From positions 1 through 43,100 of the forward strand of contig JACAUC010000018.1 in assembly GCA_013390945.1 (NCBI GenBank): DNA of 43,100 bases. The letters are read 5' to 3'. Position numbers and translations under genes: made by a program. The notes under the pieces are model-generated. The model was given only the letters and a program-made list of their open reading frames with translations. It did not search any database and had not been told where the DNA came from. The stretch comes from Candidatus Chloroheliaceae bacterium (lineage in GTDB: Bacteria > Chloroflexota > Chloroflexia > Chloroheliales > Chloroheliaceae). Positions 25,316-33,504 of the stretch are shown here, in pieces (position 1 is the stretch's first letter; each line of letters begins with the position of its first letter).

Positions 25316-27961
25316 ATTGGCAATAGCGTCAATTAAGCCTACGTTATAAACGTAGTGATAGGGCTCCCTAGAATCTTCAACCGACTGTAAGGAGAGATGG
25401 CTCAATTCGCGGGCCATTGTTTTATAGCCCTCCAGTGTATAGTGTAGCGCGTCGGTAGAGTTGGTTCGAGCCAAAGCGGTATCGGGGCTATTGCGTCTAA
25501 GCGTTCCAGTCGAACGTTCTCGTAAAGGAGGTAACACCGCTTGTTCTTGGGGAGTGAGTAAAAACCGCTGTGTAGTTGCTCGTGTCTTTCTGCTGGGTTG
25601 CAGTTCCTCGACGAAGAGTGCCAATGCTTTGGTATATTCGTTGATAGAAGTGGCATTACTTTTCAAATAGCCCAAGAGTTGGTCAGTCTGTTCCGAGGTA
25701 GTAATAGCGATCAATGCGGTCATCGCCTGCCGCTTTAATTCGGGTGAGTCGGCCTCATCGAGCAGTGCCAGCAGGCGGGGCAGAACTTCGGGACCGCCAA
25801 AGCGGGTAGCCGCGATGATTATCCGGCGACGTAGCTCTTGTTCAAAGCTATGGGGTCTCATTCGAATCAATTCGAGCAATCGAGCGGCACCACCCCTTTG
25901 AATCGCAAAGTCACAGAGTTTGAGACGCAGACCTAAACCCAACCGGGGGCCATCCTGTAAGAGTTTGTAGATGTGTCCGGTTAGGATTGGCTCACGGGGA
26001 CCGTTTCCTTCCAAAGCATTGGCAAGGCTCGGTAAAAGCCGGGCTTTGAGGTTATCGTCCACCTCTGGGTCATGTAGCACCCGCAGAGCCTTGCCCACCG
26101 CCGAGCGGTCGCCATCTTGGGTGAGGAGTAACAAGACTTTGGCCCTAGGGTCGCCTTTGAGGGCGGGAAGTACAATTCTAAGATCACACAAGACCTGTTC
26201 CCAGTTACCCACCGCTGCCAACGCATCTATCAGACGGAGCTTTTGTTGATTGTCTAACTCTTCGCGCCGTAGGCAGGCAAAGGCGGTCGCAATGGCGGTA
26301 CGGTCGTTAAGATGTACAAGGGTTTCCAACACTCGCCCGTACAAATCCCAATCCAGAAAACGCCCGATGTCGCTACGTGGCAGCAGTGCGGCAAGATAGC
26401 CGACGGCTTCTTTGCGCTTGACCGAGGCCAAGGCATTAATGGCTTGAGCCTTAATTGCATAGTTTCCCCCGGCCTCAAAAATGAGTTGCATTGTGGCGGT
26501 CATAATAGCTAGGCTTAGCGTGGGGTCAAGCAAGTGCGGTTCTTCCCCAATGCAGCGACAGGCCAGCAGAATAGCGGGACTACCTAGATTACGCTGGTTC
26601 CAAATCAAATCCAGCAGGGGGGTAGCATTTCCAATTCCAGCCAGTAACAAAATTACTTCGCGCCACCAATCATCAAAAAGGAGGGGTGCAAGGGTATTTA
26701 TCAGTGGTATTCCGCCCTTTGCCAGTGCTTCGGCGGCAAAGAACTCTTGCAACGAAAGATGGGCGAAAGCGTAAACCTGATCGGCTTGGTGGCGCAGGAG
26801 ACCTTGTCCACTGGTGAGAGCTAGTAGCATAACTTCGGCTTCTTCGGCGGCCATACCATAGCTAGGCAGTACCGCCCTCAAGATGGAAAGGGCTTCGCTA
26901 CGGGTTAATTCACGGGTATAATGACGGTGCAGATAGAAGGCCAGATGGCTGAGTAGATCAATCTCTTGGCTAATGGAAAGGCGGCGCAAAGAGCCAGTCT
27001 GAGTAGTACGTGGACGTAGCAACATAATACATTCGCTATAAAGTTCGGCCCGACGGTTGGGTAATTTGTTTTCCCGTTCAAAGATGGTACAAATTAGTGA
27101 AAGGAGCAAGGGGGAGGTCGTCATCGAGCGGAGGCCAAAATTCTGCAAGAGACGGCGATTTAACTCTCGTCCGGCTGCTGGAGTTTTATTAAACCATTTG
27201 CGAATAAAATCTTGTACATCTTCCCAGCCTAGGTCACACAATTCCGCGACGCTAAACCCCCGCAACCCTCTTCGCCAAGCGGCCCTGCGGCAGGAGACCG
27301 CTACCAAAGATTGGGGGTATTGTGCCACAAACTCTTCTAGTTGTTGGTAAAGTCGCTCCTGACCGCGTTGTTCGCCCCGCCCGGCTTCGTCTAATCCATC
27401 ACATAGCAAAAGTAGCTGACCGCGTAGTAACCGTTCTTCGATAAAAGTGCGACTAGCACCGAGCCGTCGGGCAATAAACTCAGGTAAATCATTATTGCCC
27501 GTTCTCATATAATCGCCCAGTGAGATAAAAACTGGCAGATCCGGTAGATCCGGCGTATTAGAGCGGGCCGCATGGAGGGCCAACCAGCGCAACAAAGTGG
27601 TTTTGCCGCTACCCTGATCGCCTACGATTACCAAATGTCGTCCAGTTACAAGGGCTGGAATTGGTGATAAGGGGCGACTCTTGCCGGTGGTATGTTGCTC
27701 ATCCTCTGCACTAGCCGAACTGGAGGCCGAGGCCACTTCGCTCACCCAATTCTCCCATTCTGCTCCGCTAAACGTAGCCGCCGCTGCCCTATACTGGAGC
27801 GGCGCATTGTTGGCCTCGATTAATTGTACCCGGAAAGAGGCTTCTTCTAGCCCTATCCCATCACCCATTCCTAGAATTTCAAGTGAATTAAAGGCCGGAT
27901 CAGAGAGCAAACGGCGGCAATAGTCTTTGACCAGCTTTTCGTCTTTTTGAGCTTCAGCCAT
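25304..27961 (-). CDS. NACHT-domain STAND ATPase with HEAT repeats
   Basis: An 885-residue protein. The N-terminal region (1-75) is a short alpha/beta domain of the kind seen before NACHT domains (LEILGMGDGIGLEEASFRVQ) but not a recognisable nuclease or protease; a Ser/Ala-rich linker follows (77-95). The NACHT domain has Walker A GDQGSGKTT (114-122), Walker B LLLLCDGLDEAG (183-194), and the downstream LSLQEFFAAEALA motif. The C-terminal half (about 480-790) is made of HEAT-like helical repeats, the likely ligand sensor. Family knowledge: STAND ATPases oligomerise on ligand binding, and bacterial NACHT proteins include phage-defence proteins. There is no effector gene beside it, so a defence role is only possible, not shown. 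Neighbours on both sides are ordinary genes. Confidence 0.85.
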   Translation of the reverse strand: MAEAQKDEKLVKDYCRRLLSDPAFNSLEILGMGDGIGLEEASFRVQLIEANNAPLQYRAAAATFSGAEWENWVSEVASASSSASAEDEQHTTGKSRPLSPIPALVTGRHLVIVGDQGSGKTTLLRWLALHAARSNTPDLPDLPVFISLGDYMRTGNNDLPEFIARRLGASRTFIEERLLRGQLLLLCDGLDEAGRGEQRGQERLYQQLEEFVAQYPQSLVAVSCRRAAWRRGLRGFSVAELCDLGWEDVQDFIRKWFNKTPAAGRELNRRLLQNFGLRSMTTSPLLLSLICTIFERENKLPNRRAELYSECIMLLRPRTTQTGSLRRLSISQEIDLLSHLAFYLHRHYTRELTRSEALSILRAVLPSYGMAAEEAEVMLLALTSGQGLLRHQADQVYAFAHLSLQEFFAAEALAKGGIPLINTLAPLLFDDWWREVILLLAGIGNATPLLDLIWNQRNLGSPAILLACRCIGEEPHLLDPTLSLAIMTATMQLIFEAGGNYAIKAQAINALASVKRKEAVGYLAALLPRSDIGRFLDWDLYGRVLETLVHLNDRTAIATAFACLRREELDNQQKLRLIDALAAVGNWEQVLCDLRIVLPALKGDPRAKVLLLLTQDGDRSAVGKALRVLHDPEVDDNLKARLLPSLANALEGNGPREPILTGHIYKLLQDGPRLGLGLRLKLCDFAIQRGGAARLLELIRMRPHSFEQELRRRIIIAATRFGGPEVLPRLLALLDEADSPELKRQAMTALIAITTSEQTDQLLGYLKSNATSINEYTKALALFVEELQPSRKTRATTQRFLLTPQEQAVLPPLRERSTGTLRRNSPDTALARTNSTDALHYTLEGYKTMARELSHLSLQSVEDSREPYHYVYNVGLIDAIANGPR

Positions 27962-28210
27962 AAGGGTGTCCTTCTTAGTTATTCTAGTCTGAGGTGAGGT
28001 ACGTCATTGACTCTTGTACTCTCAATAGATTGGGCTATAAATAAAGCCTACTGGCTGGCAAGCTATTCGCGCCAGAACCGAGCAACTTTTAAATGGAGTG
28101 AACCATCTGTAATCAGTTTATCATAAATTATAACTTTGTGGGATATAAAAAGGTTAAGGATTTGATCTTTTGAGATAAATCAGGAACCAGTTAGCGTGAG
28201 AGGGGAGATT

Positions 28211-28246
28211 AAAACCCGGCCTAGCTTGCCTAATTTGGGCCGGGCT
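28211..28246 (-). terminator. Intrinsic terminator of the small membrane protein gene
   Basis: On the minus strand, GGCCGGG-type arms (28215-28221 and 28238-28244) form a 7-bp GC stem followed by TTTTAAT, 12 nt after the stop of the gene at 28258. Nothing else is seen in the 296-bp gap 27962-28257. Confidence 0.7.
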
Positions 28247-28257
28247 ATTACCAACAC

Positions 28258-28617
28258 CTAAAATTCAATTCTTTGACGAGTATTTTCAATCAGGGCGGTA
28301 ACCTGCGGTACATCGCCACGCTCTTGCAAAGTACGTACCGCAATTACGCCACCCACCGTTAAGGCGATAGCGATAACCAACCCAAGGATACTAAAAACCC
28401 ACGTTCCATCATCTTGTGAGATTACCAGCAGTGTACCCAACATCAAAATAAGGCCCGCATCGGCAATAAACAGGTAAGTTACTCCAGCACGAAATAAAGT
28501 GGGCCGGATAACACCAAAGCAAAACGATAGGATAGCAAAAAGCACCCCAACCGTCGCAATCCAAGCTCCCGCTACGGCGAGTGGTGATATTGACGTTGCC
28601 GTTGCCGCATCTACCAT
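28258..28617 (-). CDS. Small four-helix membrane protein, unknown function
   Basis: 119 residues, not recognised. Four hydrophobic segments are visible (about 13-35, 42-63, 73-93 style pattern, ending near residue 93), with a short polar loop (SQDDGTW) and a cytoplasmic-type charged C-terminal tail (RTLQERGDVPQVTALIENTRQR). AAGGAG 6 nt before the ATG and a proper terminator behind it make it a convincing gene. It is upstream of, and on the same strand as, the NACHT gene, but the terminator separates them. No function is assigned. Confidence 0.75.
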   Translation of the reverse strand: MVDAATATSISPLAVAGAWIATVGVLFAILSFCFGVIRPTLFRAGVTYLFIADAGLILMLGTLLVISQDDGTWVFSILGLVIAIALTVGGVIAVRTLQERGDVPQVTALIENTRQRIEF

Positions 28618-28802
28618 ATTATTTCTCCTTATTCTTTAGCTCTTGATTTAATTTGACTTTACAGCTATTGCCTAATTTTAGCACGTTTTAGTATACGCTC
28701 CTGTAGTAATAGCTACATCTCACTTTTGGCCCCTAAGCTTACAATAACTCAGTTGGGGGTGGCTCAGTCCCGCGATATTTCAATCTAAGAGGAGAACAAC
28801 GA

Positions 28803-30044
28803 ATGAGACAAAAACGGGTGCTATTTTCACCTAAGCTGGCACTTTGGCTCTCTGGTCTCTGGCTAGTTAGCTTACTGGTCGCATGTGGGGATAATACCAC
28901 CACCCCGGCGATTTCCCAAGTCGGTAATAATAGTGGTTTGACCGAGAGCGAGGTGGTCATCGGTAGTTGGGGGCCGCAGAGTGGTCCAGCGGCAGCCTAT
29001 AGCGTGGTGGACCGCACGATAGACGCTTACTTCAAGAAAGTAAATGCGGATGGTGGCATCAATGGTCGTAAAATCAAATTTATTTTCCAAGACGACGCTT
29101 ATCAGGCTTCTCAGACTCAAGCGGTAGTCAAGAAGATGGTAGAGCAAGATAAGGTCTTTGCCTTTGTAGCAGGATTAGGTACTTCCAATAACTTAGCGGT
29201 AATGGATTATCTGGTTCAAAATGGGGTGCCGCATGTGGCTCCTGCTACTGGTTCGACTACCATCTCCAAACCTCTCAAGAAGAACGTCTTCGCCCTTCAA
29301 ACCAATTACTTCACGGAGGCCACGCTATTAACGCGCTATGCTCTTGAGACCCTCAAGGTCAAAAAAATTGCGGTCTTCTACCAAGATGATGGATTTGGCC
29401 GGGAGAGTTTAGATTCAATTACAGCAGCGGCCAAAGCCGAAGGTCGTCCTATTGCCGAAGGGTCGGCGGTTTCTTATCAAACCACCGACAAGGATTTTAG
29501 TAGCCAAGCTCTTAAACTTCAGGCTACGGGCGCAGATGCGGTGATTTTTTGGTCTGTACCTGGACCCACCGGAGCGATTCTACAGGAATTGGATCGGATT
29601 GGTTACAAACCGACTCTCTTGCTCACCATGGCGGCGAACGATGCCAGCCTTTTCAAACTTTCGGCCAATACGATTGACGGGGCGTGGATCTCCAGTTGGT
29701 TGCCCGATGTCACCGACCCGGATAGCAAGGATCCCAAAGTATTAGCGTTCCGCGAGTTTATGGCAAAATGGGCACCTAATGAGACCGCCAGTGGCTTCGC
29801 GGCGACTGGATATGCTCAGGCTCAGCTAATGGCCGAGGCTCTCAAGCGAGCCGGAAAAGATTTAACGCGCGAAAAGCTCATTCAAGCTCTTGAAGCGATG
29901 CAGCATTGGAACGAGGGTTTGGCCTATAACGTCAGTTATAGCCCGGAGAACCATCAGGGCCAAAATTCGGTTCAATTTATGCAAGCCGATGCCAAAAGAG
30001 GCAAATTTATCAAGAAGACCGATTTCATCGAGTACCAGCCCTGA
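28803..30044 (+). CDS. ABC transporter substrate-binding lipoprotein, branched-chain amino acid type
   Basis: A 413-residue lipoprotein. The signal peptide ends in the lipobox LVAC with the acylated Cys28, then a Thr/Ser-rich linker. The mature part is a periplasmic-binding-protein type I fold (Peripla_BP_6, LivJ/amide/urea group): VIGSWGPQSGPAAAYSVVDR, NADGGINGRKIKFIFQDDAY, HVAPATGST, and FYQDDGFGRESL. It is anchored outside the cytoplasmic membrane. No permease or ATPase gene lies nearby, so it is an orphan. It could work with a transporter encoded elsewhere, or serve the chemoreceptor gene that converges on it only 20 nt away. AGAGGAG precedes the ATG. Confidence 0.93.
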   Translation: MRQKRVLFSPKLALWLSGLWLVSLLVACGDNTTTPAISQVGNNSGLTESEVVIGSWGPQSGPAAAYSVVDRTIDAYFKKVNADGGINGRKIKFIFQDDAYQASQTQAVVKKMVEQDKVFAFVAGLGTSNNLAVMDYLVQNGVPHVAPATGSTTISKPLKKNVFALQTNYFTEATLLTRYALETLKVKKIAVFYQDDGFGRESLDSITAAAKAEGRPIAEGSAVSYQTTDKDFSSQALKLQATGADAVIFWSVPGPTGAILQELDRIGYKPTLLLTMAANDASLFKLSANTIDGAWISSWLPDVTDPDSKDPKVLAFREFMAKWAPNETASGFAATGYAQAQLMAEALKRAGKDLTREKLIQALEAMQHWNEGLAYNVSYSPENHQGQNSVQFMQADAKRGKFIKKTDFIEYQP

Positions 30045-30064
30045 TTTTTAGTCAGACTAGCGAA

Positions 30065-31936
30065 TTATGCTCCAGTTAGCTTCTCCTCAATGGCACTGCG
30101 AAAAAGTGGGGTGATAAGTGCCAGTGACTCGTTTTCATATAATACCTCCCCATCAGTCCCAGAGTTATCGTTTCCCGTCGCCAAATTACTCTTCTCCACT
30201 TTGAACTGGCTGGAGAGGCGACGCAGTTCACTGGCAATTTCATCTAAGGAGATCGCCAGCGAACTGCTTTGTTTGGCCGAGGCTGCCCCATCCTGAATAA
30301 CGGTAGCAAGCTGCCTCATTGAGGCCACTACTTGTTCGCTGGCACTCCGTTGTTGTTGCGTTGCCAGCGAGATTGCGTTGGCAAGCTGCACCGTTCGTTC
30401 CACCATTTGAATAATGCTCTCGTTAGCGTCGCCGCTTTTATGGGCCAGTGCTACCCCTCGTTCGGCCTCTTTCATACCTTGTTCGGTTGCCATTACGCTG
30501 GCGTTTGTGGCGGCCTGAATTTCGCTCAAGACTGCTTGAACTTCTTTGGTAGCGTTGCGGCTACGCTCGGAAAGTTTTTTTACTTCGGCGGCTACTACAG
30601 CAAAGCGTTTGCCATTTTCGCCTGCCGCCACACTTTCAATAGCGGCGTTGAGGGCCAGCAAGTGGGTTTGATCGGCAATGCTGGTGATTTGCTCAATAAT
30701 ATGGCCTACTCGCTGGGAGCGTTCGCTAAGGGCCAAAATTTTACCAGCAATATCCTGTACCTGAATTTTCAAGCCATTGATACCCATAATGCTGGTGCGT
30801 ACCGTCTCCTGCCCATCACTGGCACTACTCAACGCCTGTTCAGCGGCGTTTGCCACCAGCGAAGCGGCCTCCGCAATCTGCTGGGCCGTATGGCTTAGCT
30901 CTTCAATCGTTACTGTGGCCTCGGCTACCGCCCCGGCTTGATCGGCTGAAATAAGGGCCGATTGACGGCTGGCCGCCGCAATCTGAGCGGCGGCACTGCT
31001 CACCTTCAACGCTTGATTCTGAAATTCGCCCACTACACTTCCCAAACGACCGACACTTTGGTTAAAAGTGGTAGCTAGTTCGCCAAATTGATCCCGACTT
31101 GCTACTTCTAGCGCGGTGGTTAGATCACCTTCGGCCAATTTCATCAAGCGACTCCGCAACCGTTCTAACGGCCCGGTAAAGTTGTGGGTTAAGGTTAACC
31201 CGAAAAGAATTGCTAGGAGTATGATTAGCATACCCACAATCCCTAGCACTAGTTGGGCATTATTACCGGACGAGGTGGTCTCTTTTACGTTACGTTGGTT
31301 AGCTGTAGTGGCTTGTTCCGCCGCATTAGAAATATTTTGTTGGAATTGAGCAATCTTGGCAATATTCTGGCTTAAGTGGGGGCCAGTCTCTTTCCAACCC
31401 TCTACCGCTTTCTGGGATTGCCTTGCCAAAGTATCGGCCCAAATCTGGTCGGTCTCGCTTAGTAGTTCGGCAAAGTCATCCTCCACCGTCTGCATAAACC
31501 CGTTTGGATCAAGATTGGGCATTATGCTAACAGGCACTAGTATAGCCAGTTCTTTGAGCTTTTTGACTTCACTATCTATAGACCGACGTTGCTTCTGCAG
31601 TTCCACGATATAGGTTTGATAACGGGCATTAGCGTCAACAGCATTCAGTTTTCCATTAAGGAGGTCGGTACTAATCAGGTTGATGGCACTCATATCTTCG
31701 TTCAAGAGATTCAACGTACTCTCCAAACGTTCGGTCGCATCCACCAAAGAGTTAGTCCGATTGATTCCCTCCTGAGTTTGGGCAACTACATTTATTTTAT
31801 TACCTAATTCATCTATTATTAAAATACTAAATAAAATAAGCAAGGCTAAAAAGAGACAAATAAAAACAAGGCCACTCAGTAGTTTGGTACGAATGCTCCA
31901 ACGCCGACTTTTCAACCAGTTTATGATAAACTGCAT
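30065..31936 (-). CDS. Methyl-accepting chemotaxis protein
   Basis: 623 residues from the ATG at 31936, chosen because GGAAGGTGAT fits a ribosome site; a GTG three codons earlier is the alternative. Topology: membrane helix 1 (about 15-38), an extracytoplasmic helical sensor domain (about 40-235, four-helix-bundle type), membrane helix 2 (about 236-258), HAMP (LRSRLMKLAEGDLTTAL), then the long coiled-coil signalling domain. The kinase-binding tip is clear: AAIESVAAGENGKRFAVVAAEVKKLSERS. No CheB/CheR-binding pentapeptide is seen at the C-terminus. It faces the orphan binding lipoprotein tail to tail. No che genes are in the window. Confidence 0.94.
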   Translation of the reverse strand: MQFIINWLKSRRWSIRTKLLSGLVFICLFLALLILFSILIIDELGNKINVVAQTQEGINRTNSLVDATERLESTLNLLNEDMSAINLISTDLLNGKLNAVDANARYQTYIVELQKQRRSIDSEVKKLKELAILVPVSIMPNLDPNGFMQTVEDDFAELLSETDQIWADTLARQSQKAVEGWKETGPHLSQNIAKIAQFQQNISNAAEQATTANQRNVKETTSSGNNAQLVLGIVGMLIILLAILFGLTLTHNFTGPLERLRSRLMKLAEGDLTTALEVASRDQFGELATTFNQSVGRLGSVVGEFQNQALKVSSAAAQIAAASRQSALISADQAGAVAEATVTIEELSHTAQQIAEAASLVANAAEQALSSASDGQETVRTSIMGINGLKIQVQDIAGKILALSERSQRVGHIIEQITSIADQTHLLALNAAIESVAAGENGKRFAVVAAEVKKLSERSRNATKEVQAVLSEIQAATNASVMATEQGMKEAERGVALAHKSGDANESIIQMVERTVQLANAISLATQQQRSASEQVVASMRQLATVIQDGAASAKQSSSLAISLDEIASELRRLSSQFKVEKSNLATGNDNSGTDGEVLYENESLALITPLFRSAIEEKLTGA

Positions 31937-32052
31937 CCTAATCACCTTCCAAGTTTATAAAGTTAGATGTCAGACCAAATCTAAAAACGATCAGGTACTT
32001 TGTCTATATTGTTCCATATCATCTTACCACATAAGAGGCTGCTTACCACTAA

Positions 32053-32084
32053 CTATATTGTAACATTTTGAGGTTACAATATAG
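32053..32084. promoter_or_regulatory. Perfect 12-bp inverted repeat upstream of the chemoreceptor gene
   Basis: CTATATTGTAAC (32053-32064) and GTTACAATATAG (32073-32084) with an 8-nt centre, 117-148 bp before the chemoreceptor start and 70 bp beyond the ychF stop. AT-rich and without a T run, so more like an operator than a terminator. Confidence 0.5.
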
Positions 32085-32153
32085 CCATATAGCTTACAAT
32101 TCTGAGGTAGGAGCTTAAAGAGGCTTTTGATAGATGGCCTTCAGGCTATCTCC

Positions 32154-33263
32154 TTATTTTTTATTTAGGTTAAATAAGAAATTTACAATGTCTCCATCCT
32201 GCATAAGGTAGGTTTTACCTTCGCTGCGATACATACCATGCTTCTTCGCTTCCGGGATAGTACCCACTTTCACCAAATCGTCGTAGCTTACGATTTCGCC
32301 CCGGATAAACCCGCGCTCAATATCACTATGAATTTCACCCGCCGCTTGAACCGCTGGCGTACCACGCCGGATAGTCCACGCCCGTACCTCGTCTGCGCCT
32401 GCCGTGAGGAAGCTCATCAGGCCGAGCAGCTCATAAGAGACGTGGATAATTTTACTTAGGCCCGACTCTTTAATACCCAATTCGGCCATAAATTCTTGGG
32501 CATCAGCCTCCTCCAGTTGGCTAATCTCCATCTCAATTTTGCCGCGCAACGCCTCCACCGCCGTATTTTTGTGCTTGCCTGCCGCCGCCCGCGCCACCGC
32601 CAGCAATTTTTCGGCCTCCCCCACTCGTTCCTCCCCCAAGTTTAGGATCGTCAGTAGTGGCTTGAGAGTTAGAAACTGATAGCCCCGAATAACCTTCAAC
32701 TCCTCTTCGCTCAACTCTAAGTCGCGGATAGGTATCTCGGCGGTCAGTGCTTCATTTAGCCGTCCCATCACCTCGCGCTCTAACTCATAAGCCTCGCGTT
32801 CTGGCCCACGAGTCTTCTTGATCGAATCTTCTAACCGCAGTAGCCGCTTTTCAATAATCCCCAAGTCGCTAAAGGTCAGTTCCAGATCCATAGTTTGAAT
32901 ATCGCGCACCGCATCAATACTACCCTCTGGATGGGGCAGATTAGGATCATCAAAGACCCGCACCACGTGAACCAGTGCTTGCACCTTCTGAATGTCGTTT
33001 AAGCCGGGCAAAGCACCGGTCTTGGCGGCCCCTTTGCTCATCCCGGCCACGTCAATATATTCGACAGTGGCGGGAGTAGTCTTTTTGGGTAGAAACATTT
33101 CGGTCAGCACATCTAGCCGTTTGTCAGGCACTTTTACCATACCAATGTTGGGAGTGCTGGAAGCCCCATACGCGCTGGTCTCGGCGTGACCACGTGTGAG
33201 GGTGTTAAAAATGGTAGTTTTGCCGGATTTCGGAAAGCCAATAATACCAAGCGTTAAAGCCAT
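32154..33263 (-). CDS. ychF: Ribosome-binding ATPase YchF
   Basis: A 369-residue Obg-family P-loop protein, normal length. The P-loop is GFPKSGKTT (8-16), the switch/G3 region YIDVAGMSKGAAKTG, and the base-specificity motif is NLGE rather than NKxD, which in this family gives preference for ATP. A coiled-coil segment lies around 130-240, and the C-terminal TGS domain (about 285-366) ends MQDGDIVNFLFNL. It binds the 70S ribosome and 50S subunit and is linked to stress responses. The ribosome site is weak. Single gene, divergent from the GH57 gene. Confidence 0.97.
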   Translation of the reverse strand: MALTLGIIGFPKSGKTTIFNTLTRGHAETSAYGASSTPNIGMVKVPDKRLDVLTEMFLPKKTTPATVEYIDVAGMSKGAAKTGALPGLNDIQKVQALVHVVRVFDDPNLPHPEGSIDAVRDIQTMDLELTFSDLGIIEKRLLRLEDSIKKTRGPEREAYELEREVMGRLNEALTAEIPIRDLELSEEELKVIRGYQFLTLKPLLTILNLGEERVGEAEKLLAVARAAAGKHKNTAVEALRGKIEMEISQLEEADAQEFMAELGIKESGLSKIIHVSYELLGLMSFLTAGADEVRAWTIRRGTPAVQAAGEIHSDIERGFIRGEIVSYDDLVKVGTIPEAKKHGMYRSEGKTYLMQDGDIVNFLFNLNKK

Positions 33264-33398
33264 TCATTTAACCTATTCATTCTTTTTCATCACTTACTTA
33301 ACTCTCAATTTGCTTCCAAGATTATAGCTTCTGAAATCCGTTTTCGCAATTTTGGCAATCGGTAAAGGCGGCTCACTGGTCGTGATAGAGCGAAATCT

Positions 33399-33427
33399 TT
33401 GAATTATTGCCCCAACTAAGGTACAAT
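33399..33427 (+). promoter_or_regulatory. Sigma70-type promoter for the GH57 gene
   Basis: TTGAAT (33399-33404), 17-bp spacer, TACAAT (33422-33427), with a leader of about 70 nt before the ATG at 33505. Confidence 0.65.
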
Positions 33428-33504
33428 GAAGCGGTAAGATTTTAAGGCTGAGCAACGCTGCTAAAAAGCTATGGTTGAATCAAAAAAAGATCGGATGATA
33501 AAAT

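Noticed and set aside
30090..31807. Several open frames on the plus strand across the chemoreceptor gene
   Set aside because: They are antisense shadows of a clear chemoreceptor coding frame, with no ribosome sites or recognisable domains. The same applies to antisense frames over the NACHT, FkbH-like and intein regions.
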